From NCBI GenBank assembly GCA_002256005.1, contig NKIQ01000006.1, forward strand, positions 62,001 through 126,000: a stretch of DNA of 64,000 nucleotides, in the 5' to 3' direction. Positions 37,084 to 45,689 of the stretch are shown here, in pieces. Under the pieces are notes generated by a model. That model was not told the DNA's origin. It did no database searches and was given only the letters and a program-made list of their open reading frames with translations. Position 1 is the stretch's first letter; each line of letters begins with the position of its first letter. The stretch is from Alphaproteobacteria bacterium PA4. Its GTDB lineage: Bacteria > Pseudomonadota > Alphaproteobacteria > Sphingomonadales > Sphingomonadaceae. Position numbers and translations under genes: made by a program.

Positions 37084-37517
37084 AATGCCGTGCCTCCGAT
37101 CAGGGTGGACCATAATGCGTTCCACCCTGCCATGGAAATGCCGAACAGGGACCAGGGAATGGCGTCGCAGCGGTTGAGCGGCTGGGCGAGGATCTGGGCC
37201 AGCATATCCTGCCCCGACACGATGGGCGCCGTGCAGGTGGTGAAGCCCTGCCACCAATGCTGCTCGACACCGGCGTGGAAGCCGGCGATGCCGGCGCCGA
37301 CGAGCACTGCCATGGCCGCCATTGCCAGCACGCGGCGATCATGGCGCAGCAGCCAGCCGAGCAGCGCCAGCGCCAGCGCCGTCACCAGCGCCCAGCGTTG
37401 CCACATGCACATTTCGCAGGGGTAGAGGTGGCCGATATACTGAAAGCCGAGCGCACCGCCGAGCAGCGCCGCCGGCCCGGCCAGCAGCAATGCGGTCGTC
37501 AGCCGATCAGAGCGCAT
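37062..37517 (-). CDS. DsbB-family disulfide bond formation protein
   Basis: Inner-membrane quinone reductase of 151 residues that reoxidises a DsbA-like periplasmic oxidase. Four hydrophobic helices are present. The first periplasmic CxxC is in YPCEMCMWQRW, and the second cysteine pair is in TTCTAP...LNRCDAIPW, both in the required loops. The start ATG overlaps the stop of the upstream VTT-domain gene. No dsbA is in the window. Confidence 0.9.
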   Translation of the reverse strand: MRSDRLTTALLLAGPAALLGGALGFQYIGHLYPCEMCMWQRWALVTALALALLGWLLRHDRRVLAMAAMAVLVGAGIAGFHAGVEQHWWQGFTTCTAPIVSGQDMLAQILAQPLNRCDAIPWSLFGISMAGWNALWSTLIGGTALWRLTRV

Positions 37518-38088
37518 ATTTGACGACAACGAAGCCCCCGACGAACAGCCCGACCGCCACCAGCGCCAGCGAGTGGAAATATTTGTCGATCAGCGCCTGC
37601 GCGGCGGCACCATACCGCCGCAGGACCAGCGCCACCAGGAAGAAGCGTCCACCGCGGCCGAGCAGCGAGGCGGCCAGCAACACCGGAATGCCGAGCCCGA
37701 CACTGCCGGCGGCGATGGTCGCGACCTTGTAGGGGATGGGCAGAAAGGCAAAGGCCAGCATCCACAGAAAGCCGTGCAGCTTGATATCGGCGGCAAAGGC
37801 GAGGAACCGGTCCTCATAGCCATAGAGATGCAGCAGCGGCACGCCGATCGCCTGGAACAGCAGCGCACCGATCGTATAGCCGAGCAGCGCACCGCATACC
37901 GATGCGATCGTGGAGACCGCGGCATAGCGCAGCGATTTTTCCGGCCGGGCGATCGACATCGGAATCTGCATGACGTCGGGCGGAATCGGAAAGAACGACG
38001 AATCGGCAAAGCTGATGCCGATCAGCCATTTTTCGGCCTGTGGCCCGGCGGCGCGGGCCAGCGTCCAGTCGTAGAGGCGGCGGAGCAA
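37507..38088 (-). CDS. YqaA/DedA-like VTT-domain membrane protein
   Basis: A 193-residue inner-membrane protein of the SNARE-associated (VTT) family, whose members include DedA flippase-like proteins. The early block FADSSFFPIPPDVMQIPMSIARP corresponds to the conserved E/D..PIPxxxxL region, and GALLGYTIG follows. FAFLPIPYKVATIAAGSVGLGIPVLLAASLLGRGGRFF is the typical re-entrant glycine-rich stretch. Start is assigned to a TTG because no upstream ATG is in frame; this is uncertain. Confidence 0.85.
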   Translation of the reverse strand: MLRRLYDWTLARAAGPQAEKWLIGISFADSSFFPIPPDVMQIPMSIARPEKSLRYAAVSTIASVCGALLGYTIGALLFQAIGVPLLHLYGYEDRFLAFAADIKLHGFLWMLAFAFLPIPYKVATIAAGSVGLGIPVLLAASLLGRGGRFFLVALVLRRYGAAAQALIDKYFHSLALVAVGLFVGGFVVVKYAL

Positions 38089-38169
38089 GGGCGTTCCAAT
38101 GCTGTGGAATTGCTCCCTTAAGGGGCAATAGCAGTGCGTGCAATCAGGCGGCCGTGTGAAGTTTCCGCG

Positions 38170-39087
38170 TCAGCGCGGGCAGAAGCTGCCGCCCGGCCCG
38201 CCATTGACCGGCGGGTCACAGGGCACGCCCAGATCTTCGGTGCGCCGCAGGGGCTGTTCCACCGCGAGCGGATCATAGTTCCAGATCCCGGCGAATTCGG
38301 CGACGGACAGGATCTCGCCCGACGCGACGGCGGTCGATTCGATGCCGATCGGCCCGCTGTCGGGCACATTGCCGGGCGTTGTGCGCAGATATTCCCCCAG
38401 CCGTGCATAGCCTTCGGCGGACAGCAGAAAGGGACCGATGGGCGCCATGCCGGGGCCGGGGATGTAGAGCGCCATGCCGGGCCGATCGAGCGTGACGGTG
38501 ACGCCGCCCGCCGTGACATCGATGGCGCCGGGCTTGTCGAGGCCATTGGCGCGCGGGCCGGGGCCGCGCAGCACGATCAGCGTTGCGCCCTCGCCGGGCG
38601 TGGTGTTGCCGGCGGCGCCTTCATTGGCCATGGCCGCCACGGCTTCTTCGCCGACGGCGCCTTCGATGATGGTGCCGCGCACGCCGATCGAGGCGACGGG
38701 CGTGCGCACCGCCGCGGTGCCGCCGCCAGCGCGGCCGAGGCTGCGCCCGGACATGAAGCGAAACGCCCCGCGCGCCACCGAGGCCGCGACATCGGAGGCG
38801 CCACGCGCCGGATCATAGACGAATTTGTCGATGGTCATCCGGGCATTGGCGCCGATGGTGAACACCGACTGGTCGCGCAACAGCACCTGCAACTGGCTGG
38901 CTGCGCCCGAGGCGATCTGATCGCCGAGGCTGACCGGTTCGCGCAGCACGGCCGGGCGGGGCGCCGCGTCACGCGCCGTCTTCATCGTCACCTGGTTGCG
39001 TATGGCGGCATTGGTGCCGACCGCCTGGGCCAGCGCCGGGGTGCTGCCGGCGAGCAGAGTCGCTGCAAGCAACAAGCGCGCGATCAT
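38170..39087 (-). CDS. FecR-domain exported protein
   Basis: A 305-residue protein with a signal peptide (LLLAATLLAGSTPALAQA) and an N-terminal FecR domain: LREPVSLGDQIASGAASQLQVLLRDQSVFTIG, then MTIDKFVYDP, and VRTPVASIGVRGT. The rest is of low complexity. Periplasmic FecR-domain proteins of this type accompany CHASE2 adenylate cyclases. The start overlaps the stop of the preceding TPR/barrel gene (ATGA). It may sense or bind an extracytoplasmic ligand. There is no transmembrane sigma regulator here, so it is not a classical ferric-citrate regulator. Confidence 0.87.
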   Translation of the reverse strand: MIARLLLAATLLAGSTPALAQAVGTNAAIRNQVTMKTARDAAPRPAVLREPVSLGDQIASGAASQLQVLLRDQSVFTIGANARMTIDKFVYDPARGASDVAASVARGAFRFMSGRSLGRAGGGTAAVRTPVASIGVRGTIIEGAVGEEAVAAMANEGAAGNTTPGEGATLIVLRGPGPRANGLDKPGAIDVTAGGVTVTLDRPGMALYIPGPGMAPIGPFLLSAEGYARLGEYLRTTPGNVPDSGPIGIESTAVASGEILSVAEFAGIWNYDPLAVEQPLRRTEDLGVPCDPPVNGGPGGSFCPR

Positions 39088-40394
39088 GAACCGAACCGAT
39101 AGATCATGCGCATTTCCGCGCCGAAGCTGTCGTAATCGAGATAGGGGTCGCTGCTGTCGCGCCGCACATAGCTGAGCGCGCCCTCCAGCCTTGTCGCCTC
39201 GCGCCAGTCATGCGTCGAGCCGGTGACGCTGAAGGCCGACAGCGGCGCACCCAGGGCGCCGCGCAGGAACAGCCGGGTGTCCTGTCGCTTGATGCCGGTG
39301 ATAAGCAGGTCGGCGGCGGCATAGTCGAGCCAGCGCAGCGATCCGGCGAGCGTGAAATAGCTGCCGCGCCCGAGCAGCGCCGCATAGCTCGCCCCCAGCC
39401 GCGGGCCGGCATAGCCAAAGGGATCATAGTCGGCGGATTTATGTTCATAGCCGAATTCAAATACGATCGATTGCCGCCCGGTGATGCGATAGCCGAGCCC
39501 GATGGCGGCATCGAAGGCGGTGCCGGTGCGGGCGCTGTTGGGCACGATCAGTGGCACATTGGATATCTCGTCGAAATCCTGGTGCACGACCTCGGCAGCG
39601 CCGGTCAGCGACAGGCGCGGCGACAGCTTGGTCACCGCCTCGACCCGGCCGCCGCCCTCGGTCAGATAGGCGTCATTGTCGACGCGGACGTGCCGGACCA
39701 GCGGCATGGCGGAGACGCTGGTCTTGCCATTGTTCCAGGTGACGCCGGCGCGCGCCTCGCCGCGCAGATAGCGCTGCTCTGGCCCGGCGATGCTGGCCTT
39801 GGTCACTGCCGACACGGTGGCGAACAATTCGATGTCATCGCCCAGCTTGCGGGCGCCGGTGGCGGAGCCGCTGGCGATGACCGACAGGCCATCATCGTTG
39901 CGCGGCGCGCCCGCACCCAGATCGACGGCATTGGCCAGTGCCCCGACCGCATCACTGTCATAGCCGACACCGATGGCGGCCTGGCCGCTGAAACGCGTCT
40001 GGCTGCCGCGGCCGGCGATCAGGCCCTGGAACTTGTCGACCTCGCGGCGCAGGGTTTCGGACAGGTCGCGGCCCTTCAGCACATTCAGTTCGCGCTGCGC
40101 CGCCTGCAGATCGTCGAGCCGGTAGAGCACGCCGGCATAGAACAGCCGCACCGCATGCCAGTCCGGCTGCTGGATGAGCAGGCGTTCCAGCGCGGCCGCG
40201 GCACCGACCAGATTGCCGGCACTGGCCTGTTCACGGGCGTATTTCAGGTTGGTCGGCTGGTCGTCGGGCGCGGTCAGCACCTGGTCGAAGCTGGTGGGTG
40301 CACGCGGATCCGCGGTGATCGCGGCATTCTGGGCAAGCGCGCTGGTGGCGCAGCCCAGGCCCGCGATCGCCAATACTAACCCCAACTGCCGCAA
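39084..40394 (-). CDS. TPR plus outer-membrane beta-barrel protein (SLAM-like)
   Basis: A 436-residue exported protein. A signal peptide (LVLAIAGLGCATSALAQ) is followed by a TPR-like part (LKYAREQASAGNLVGAAAALERLLIQQPDWHAVRLFYAGVLYRLDD, partly quoted). The second half has alternating hydrophobic strands ending YSYV...MRMIYRFGS-like aromatic termini. This two-part layout resembles surface lipoprotein assembly modifiers and related outer-membrane proteins. The start is TTG after a strong GGAAGGGGCAGGG site. It is divergent from the adenylate cyclase gene. Confidence 0.65.
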   Translation of the reverse strand: MRQLGLVLAIAGLGCATSALAQNAAITADPRAPTSFDQVLTAPDDQPTNLKYAREQASAGNLVGAAAALERLLIQQPDWHAVRLFYAGVLYRLDDLQAAQRELNVLKGRDLSETLRREVDKFQGLIAGRGSQTRFSGQAAIGVGYDSDAVGALANAVDLGAGAPRNDDGLSVIASGSATGARKLGDDIELFATVSAVTKASIAGPEQRYLRGEARAGVTWNNGKTSVSAMPLVRHVRVDNDAYLTEGGGRVEAVTKLSPRLSLTGAAEVVHQDFDEISNVPLIVPNSARTGTAFDAAIGLGYRITGRQSIVFEFGYEHKSADYDPFGYAGPRLGASYAALLGRGSYFTLAGSLRWLDYAAADLLITGIKRQDTRLFLRGALGAPLSAFSVTGSTHDWREATRLEGALSYVRRDSSDPYLDYDSFGAEMRMIYRFGS

Positions 40395-40430
40395 TGCCCT
40401 GCCCCTTCCGGCTTCCCGCCAGACTAATCA

Positions 40431-42743
40431 ATGTGCAACACCCCGGCAAGGCGCTATGCTGATGCCGCTTGGGGGGACAGGGTGGAACGCGCGGAACCAG
40501 CATGGCGACGATGGTGGCAGCAACGTCTGGCCACCGGCAAATTCGCCTTTGCCCTGCCCGGTATCATCGTCACGCTGCTGGTGCTGGCGCTGCATGTCGC
40601 TGATGTGCCGGCGCTGCACCAACTCGGCAATCTGCTGTTCGACGAGTACAACCGGCAATTGCCGCGGCCGTTCGAGGACGCGGCGGTGCGCATCGTCGAT
40701 ATCGACGACACCACCATCGCCCGCGAAGGCCAATGGCCCTGGCCGCGCACCGATGTGGCGCGCCTGACCCAGGCACTGACCGAAGCCGGTGCCGCCGCCA
40801 TCGCCTTCGACATCGTCTTTTCGGAAAGCGACCGCACCTCGCCATCGCGCATTGCCGCCGTGCTGGCACGCAACCCGCTGGCGCGCGGCAACTATCCCGA
40901 TGTCGCGCGCCTCGCCGACCATGATCGCATCTTCGCCGATGCGCTGGCGGCCTCACCCAGCATTCCCGGCTTTTTCCTGACGCGCGAGCCCAACCGGCTC
41001 GACCCGCCCGACAAGAGCGGCATCGCCATCGCCGGCAGCGACCCTGGCGACGCATTGCCCGGCTTTGCCGGCACCATTCCGCCGCTGCCGGAACTCGCGG
41101 CAGCGGCGCCGGGCAGCGGCTTTGTCTCCATCGTCGGCGACAATGACGGCATCATCCGCCGCGCGCCGCTGCTCGCCCGCATCCATGGCCGCATCGTGCC
41201 CTCGCTCAGCCTGGAGGCGCTGCGCGTGGCCCAGGGCGCCGGCGCCATCATCGTCAAATCCACGGACGCCAGCGGCGAACTCGGCGGCGGCGCCATCGGC
41301 GTGTCGCGGATCAAGGTCGGCGCCTTTGAAGTGCCGACAACCAGCGCCGGCGAGCTCTGGATGCACTATACGGCGCCGCGCCCCGACCGCATCGTGCCGG
41401 CCTGGAAGATCCTGGAGGGTCGCCTGTCGCCTGCTGAAATGCGCCGGTTGTTCGAAGGGCATATCATTTTCATCGGCACCGGCGCATCGGGCCTGCGCGA
41501 TCTGGTGGCGACGCCGATCCGCGATCGCGAGCTGGGCGTCGTCGTCCATGCCCAGGCGGTCGAGCAGATGATCCTTGGCAAGTTCATCGTGCGGCCGGAC
41601 TGGGCACCGGGCGTGGAGCGGCTGGCGCTGCTGCTGTTCGGCATCGGCCTGTCGCTGCTGCTGCCGCGGCTGGGGGCGGCGCGCGGCGCACTGCTCGCCG
41701 CGGTGGCGCTGGCGGCGGCGGTGACGGGCAGCTGGTATCTGTTCTCGCGGGCGCAATTGCTGGTCGATCCGACGGTGCCGGCGCTGGGAGTGGTGCTGGC
41801 CTATTCGGCGGTGACGCTGTTGACCTTCTATCGCGAGGAAAAGGCGCGCAGCTACATCCACCGCGCCTTCGATCGCTATCTGTCCCCGGAACTCGTCGAC
41901 CGCATCGCCCGCGATCCCGGCCAGCTCGAACTGGGCGGCGAGGAACGCGACATGACGGTGATGTTCTGCGACGTGCGCAGCTTTTCCGCCCTGTCAGAGA
42001 AACTGAAACCCAACGAGATCATCGGCTTCCTGATCGAATTCCTGACGCCGATGACCGACCTGCTGCTCACCCGCAAGGCGACGATCGACAAATACATCGG
42101 CGATGCGATCCTCGCTTTCTGGAATGCGCCGCTGGATGATGCAGAGCACCCCGAAAATGCTGCGCGCGGTGCGCTCGACATGGTGGCGCGGCTCAGATTG
42201 CTGAATGATCCCGCCAATCGCCCGGCCGACAGCCTGTGGCCGGGCGAGGTCAGGATCGGCATCGGCCTCAACTGCGGGCCCTGCTGCGTCGGCAACATGG
42301 GGTCATCGCAGCGTCTGTCCTATTCGCTGATCGGCGACACGGTGAACCTTGCCAGCCGAATCGAAGGGCTGACCAAATATTATGGCGTCACCATCGCCAT
42401 CGGCAGCAGCATGGCGGAACGGTTGCCGGGCTTTGCCCTCATCGAACTCGACCAGGTGCGGGTCGTCGGCCGCGCCACGCCGGAACGGCTCTATGCGCTG
42501 CTCGGCGACGAGGGGCTGACCGATGACGCGGGGTTCCAGGCGCTGGCGGCGGCGCAGGACCGGCTGCTCGCCGCCTATCGCCAGCAGGATTGGGACGGTG
42601 CCGATGCGGCACTGGCGGCGTGGCCCGGCGCGACATTCGGCCTTGGCAAGCTCGGCGCGCTCTATGCCGAGCGGATTGCCGCGTTTCGCAGCCGCCCGCC
42701 GGGGCCGGATTGGGACGGGGTGTTCCAGGCTGTGGAAAAGTGA
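40431..42743 (+). CDS. CHASE2-domain adenylate cyclase (class III)
   Basis: A 770-residue membrane receptor cyclase. An N-terminal membrane helix is followed by a periplasmic CHASE2 domain (about residues 70-370, with VRIVDIDDTTIAREGQWPWPR). Then come about three transmembrane helices and a C-terminal cyclase domain (about 495-690). Metal-binding aspartates lie in FCDVRSFS and YIGDAILAFW, adenine-selecting Lys in DKYIGD and Asp in GDTVN, and the NxxxR pair in VNLASR. These residues indicate cAMP, not cGMP. ATG at 40431 and GTG at 40482 (better ribosome-binding site) are both possible starts. Confidence 0.93.
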   Translation: MCNTPARRYADAAWGDRVERAEPAWRRWWQQRLATGKFAFALPGIIVTLLVLALHVADVPALHQLGNLLFDEYNRQLPRPFEDAAVRIVDIDDTTIAREGQWPWPRTDVARLTQALTEAGAAAIAFDIVFSESDRTSPSRIAAVLARNPLARGNYPDVARLADHDRIFADALAASPSIPGFFLTREPNRLDPPDKSGIAIAGSDPGDALPGFAGTIPPLPELAAAAPGSGFVSIVGDNDGIIRRAPLLARIHGRIVPSLSLEALRVAQGAGAIIVKSTDASGELGGGAIGVSRIKVGAFEVPTTSAGELWMHYTAPRPDRIVPAWKILEGRLSPAEMRRLFEGHIIFIGTGASGLRDLVATPIRDRELGVVVHAQAVEQMILGKFIVRPDWAPGVERLALLLFGIGLSLLLPRLGAARGALLAAVALAAAVTGSWYLFSRAQLLVDPTVPALGVVLAYSAVTLLTFYREEKARSYIHRAFDRYLSPELVDRIARDPGQLELGGEERDMTVMFCDVRSFSALSEKLKPNEIIGFLIEFLTPMTDLLLTRKATIDKYIGDAILAFWNAPLDDAEHPENAARGALDMVARLRLLNDPANRPADSLWPGEVRIGIGLNCGPCCVGNMGSSQRLSYSLIGDTVNLASRIEGLTKYYGVTIAIGSSMAERLPGFALIELDQVRVVGRATPERLYALLGDEGLTDDAGFQALAAAQDRLLAAYRQQDWDGADAALAAWPGATFGLGKLGALYAERIAAFRSRPPGPDWDGVFQAVEK

Positions 42744-42834
42744 GGTCGTTCGGTTAATCTTGTGTTGCCGGCGCCGTTGCGTCAGCGTGCCAGTCGTAAA
42801 CGTATCTGGTGGAAAAAGGGTTGCGACCGGTTCG

Positions 42835-43680
42835 ATGCTGATTGCGCAGATCACTGATATCCATCTCGGATTCCAGCCGGACGACCCCGCCGAGCTGAAC
42901 CGGCGGCGATTCGACGAGGTGATTGCATCGCTGCGCGCCCTGACCCCGCAACCGGCCGCCCTGCTCGTCACCGGCGACATGAGCGAAAGCGGCAGCATCG
43001 CCTCCTACCAGACGCTGAAATCCGTGCTCGACACCTTGCCGTTCCCGGCGCTGCCGGCGATCGGCAACCATGACGATCGCGGCAATTTCTGCCATGTCTT
43101 CCCCGATGCGCCGCTGGTCGGCGGCTTTCTGCAATATGCCCTCGACCTTGGGCCCCTGCGCATCGTCGTGCTCGACAGCGCCGAAGCCGGGCGCCACGGC
43201 GGCCAGCTCGATGCGCGGCGGCTCGACTGGCTGGCCGGCACATTGGCGCAGTCGGCGAAACCGACCATCCTCGTCCTCCACCACCCGCCCATCGAAACCG
43301 GCAATGGCTGGATGACGGAAGATATCAGCGCGCCCTGGGTGCAGGCGCTGCGCGCCATCATTGCCGCCAACCCCCATGTCATCCGGCTGGTCTGCGGCCA
43401 TCTGCACCGCGCCATGGTCATGGCCTGGGCCGGCAGCACCCTCGCCGTCTGTCCCTCCACGGCGCCGCAGGTCGCCATCGATTTCCGCGATCTCGATCCC
43501 GAACACCCCGATGGCCGCGACATGATCGTCGCCGAAGTCCCCGGCTTTGCCCTACACTACTGGACCGGCAGCGACCTCATCACCCAGTTCGGCAGTGGCG
43601 GCGACCATCCGGTGCTGGCGCGCTTCAACGCCCGCATGCAAGCGAGCGTGCGGCATATCGTGGGTGAACGGCGGCGCTGA
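42835..43680 (+). CDS. CpdA-like 3',5'-cyclic-AMP phosphodiesterase
   Basis: A 281-residue metallophosphoesterase. The five metal-binding blocks are all present: DIHLGF, GDMSES, GNHDD, LHHPP and GHLHR, in the class III phosphodiesterase order of CpdA. It follows the adenylate cyclase by 91 bases on the same strand, so synthesis and breakdown of cAMP are encoded side by side. The ATG chosen has weak ribosome-binding support; an in-frame GTG near 42788 is possible. Confidence 0.9.
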   Translation: MLIAQITDIHLGFQPDDPAELNRRRFDEVIASLRALTPQPAALLVTGDMSESGSIASYQTLKSVLDTLPFPALPAIGNHDDRGNFCHVFPDAPLVGGFLQYALDLGPLRIVVLDSAEAGRHGGQLDARRLDWLAGTLAQSAKPTILVLHHPPIETGNGWMTEDISAPWVQALRAIIAANPHVIRLVCGHLHRAMVMAWAGSTLAVCPSTAPQVAIDFRDLDPEHPDGRDMIVAEVPGFALHYWTGSDLITQFGSGGDHPVLARFNARMQASVRHIVGERRR

Positions 43681-43692
43681 GGCGATTGGCGT

Positions 43693-43740
43693 GCCTCCGG
43701 CGGCTGGGCCGACGGCCCCAGGCCCCAGCCGCCGCCGGCC
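43693..43740. repeat. GGGGCC palindromic repeat copy
   Basis: A copy of the GCCTCCGGCGGCTGGG...CCCCAGCCGCC element lying between the convergent phosphodiesterase and dnaN stops. It can fold on itself (CGGCGGCTGGG / CCCCAGCCGCCG). Like the copies at 12496, 46887 and 52904 it sits at gene 3' ends and likely acts as a terminator. Confidence 0.8.
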
Positions 43741-43758
43741 CTTACGCTTCGCTCGTCA

Positions 43759-44880
43759 TCAAACCCGCATCGGCATCAGCACATACAGCGCCCGCGAATC
43801 ATCGCTCTCACGGATCAGCGTCGGGGCTGCCGCATCGGCGAGGTGGACGTCGACAAGGTCGCTGTTCACCTGGCCGAGGATATCGAGCAGGTAGCGATAG
43901 TTGAAGCCGACCTCGAATTCCGGGGCATTGTAATCAGCCGGCACCTCTTCGGCGGCGGTGCCGTTTTCGGGGCTGGTGACCGACAGCGTGACCTTGTCGC
44001 GGCCCAGCGCCAGCTTGACGGCCCGGGTCTTTTCCGTGGTGGCGATGGCGGCGACACGGTCGACGCCTTCCGACAGGCTCTTGGCGTCGATCTTCAGCAG
44101 CCGGTCGTTGGCGGTGGGAATCACCCGGCTATAGTCGGGGAAGGTGCCGTCGATCAGCTTGGAGGTCAGCGTCGCTTCGGCCGAGAAGCGGAAGCGGATC
44201 TTCGATGCGCTCAGCGAAATCTCGATCAGGCTGTCGTCGCCGACTTCATCGAGCAGCTTCCTGACCTCCGCGACGCATTTGCGCGGCACGATCACGCCGG
44301 GCATGGCGGCGGCGCCATCGGGCAGGTCGATCTCGATACGGGCGAGGCGATGGCCATCGGTGGCAACCGCGCGCAGTTTGGGCACCGCGCCTTCGACGGC
44401 ATGGATATAGATGCCGTTGAGGTAATAGCGCGTCTCTTCGGTGGAGATCGCGAAGCGGGTGCTGTCGATCAGCTCCTTCAGCTCGGCGGCCTTCAGGCTG
44501 AACTGGGTCGGCAGCTCGGTTTCGGCGATCACCGGGAAATCGTCGCGCTTCAGCGTCGCGAGGCTGAAGCGCGAGCGGTTGGCGACGACGGTCATCTTGT
44601 CACCGGCGACGGCGAGTTCGACCTGGCTGCCGTCCGACAGCTTGCGGACGATATCGAACAGCGTGTGCGCCGACACGGTGGTGGCACCGTTGATGTCGAT
44701 GGCGGCCGGAATGGTTTCGACGACCTGCAGGTCAAGGTCGGTCGCCATCAGGCGCAGGCCATCGCTGCGCGCCTCGATCAGCACGTTCGACAGGATGGGG
44801 ATGGTGTTGCGGCGCTCCACAACGGATTGGATATGCCCCAGGCACTTCAGCAGGGTTGCGCGTTCGACCGTCGCCTTCAT
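43759..44880 (-). CDS. dnaN: DNA polymerase III subunit beta (sliding clamp)
   Basis: Ring-shaped clamp that holds the replicative polymerase on DNA. A full 373 residues. MKATVERATLLKCLGHIQSVVERRNTIPILSNVL is the diagnostic N terminus, and the C-terminal LVDVHLADAAAPTLIRESDD...YVLMPMRV ends with the partner-binding VLMPMR. AAGGA precedes the ATG. It is not beside dnaA or recF here, as is usual in sphingomonads. A perfect 10-bp palindrome GATTGCAATC at 44911 lies in its promoter. Confidence 0.98.
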   Translation of the reverse strand: MKATVERATLLKCLGHIQSVVERRNTIPILSNVLIEARSDGLRLMATDLDLQVVETIPAAIDINGATTVSAHTLFDIVRKLSDGSQVELAVAGDKMTVVANRSRFSLATLKRDDFPVIAETELPTQFSLKAAELKELIDSTRFAISTEETRYYLNGIYIHAVEGAVPKLRAVATDGHRLARIEIDLPDGAAAMPGVIVPRKCVAEVRKLLDEVGDDSLIEISLSASKIRFRFSAEATLTSKLIDGTFPDYSRVIPTANDRLLKIDAKSLSEGVDRVAAIATTEKTRAVKLALGRDKVTLSVTSPENGTAAEEVPADYNAPEFEVGFNYRYLLDILGQVNSDLVDVHLADAAAPTLIRESDDSRALYVLMPMRV

Positions 44881-44984
44881 CTATGGTCCTTGCCCGTTCA
44901 GGGTTGTCGTGATTGCAATCGACTATAGCGCGGTTGCGGCGCGGCGGTAGTGGCCAAGTGCGCCGACCGTGATAAGAGCCGGCC

Positions 44985-45608
44985 ATGGACATCATCCTCG
45001 CCCGCCACGCCGAAACCGTGTTCAACGCTGCGGCGCGCATGCAGGGCCATATGGCCCACACGCCGCTGACCCGCGCCGGCATCGCCCAGGCCGAAGCGAT
45101 GGGGGCGGCGCTCGCCGAGGTGCTGGGGCCGCAGCCCGATCGCGATTTGTGGGTTTCCCCCTCCGGCCGTACCCAGCAGACGGCGGCGATCGTCGGCGAG
45201 CATCTGCAGCGGCCGTTCTTCGACTGGCGCCAGGACAAGCGGCTGCTGGAGATCGACGTCGGCGCCTGGGAAGGGCGTTATTATGCCGACATCGTCGCCG
45301 AGATCGGCCCCATCGTCGATGCCGACCGCCGCCTGTTCAGCGTCGAGCCGCCGGAAGGCGAATGGTTCCCGGCCATCGCCGCGCGCCTGCAGAGCTGGCT
45401 GGCCGAGCTCGATCCGTCGCGCCCGGTGTTGGCGATCAGCCATGGCATCACCGCCCGCGTGCTGCGCGGGCTGCTGGTCGGCGGCCATGACTGGCACGGT
45501 GTCCGCGTTGCCGATGATGCGCCGCAGGGCACGGTGTTCCGCATCGTCGATGGCGTGGAATCGGTGCTGCTGACCGGCGCCGGCGTGCAGGGCGTGCGCG
45601 CCGCCTGA
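44985..45608 (+). CDS. Histidine phosphatase family protein
   Basis: A 207-residue phosphoglycerate-mutase-like phosphatase. The catalytic motif is ARHAETVFN, with alanine in place of the usual glycine of RHGE. WVSPSGRTQQTA gives the second arginine, and AISHGITARV the later histidine. It is divergent from dnaN. Possible substrates include sugar or cofactor phosphates; none can be fixed from sequence. Confidence 0.9.
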   Translation: MDIILARHAETVFNAAARMQGHMAHTPLTRAGIAQAEAMGAALAEVLGPQPDRDLWVSPSGRTQQTAAIVGEHLQRPFFDWRQDKRLLEIDVGAWEGRYYADIVAEIGPIVDADRRLFSVEPPEGEWFPAIAARLQSWLAELDPSRPVLAISHGITARVLRGLLVGGHDWHGVRVADDAPQGTVFRIVDGVESVLLTGAGVQGVRAA

Positions 45609-45689
45609 CCGCCAGACTTGGCCTCTCACGGGGGAAGGCGTATGGCGCAGCCGTTGTAAACGGGCCTGCCCGTAGCCAGAGGAGTCGTC

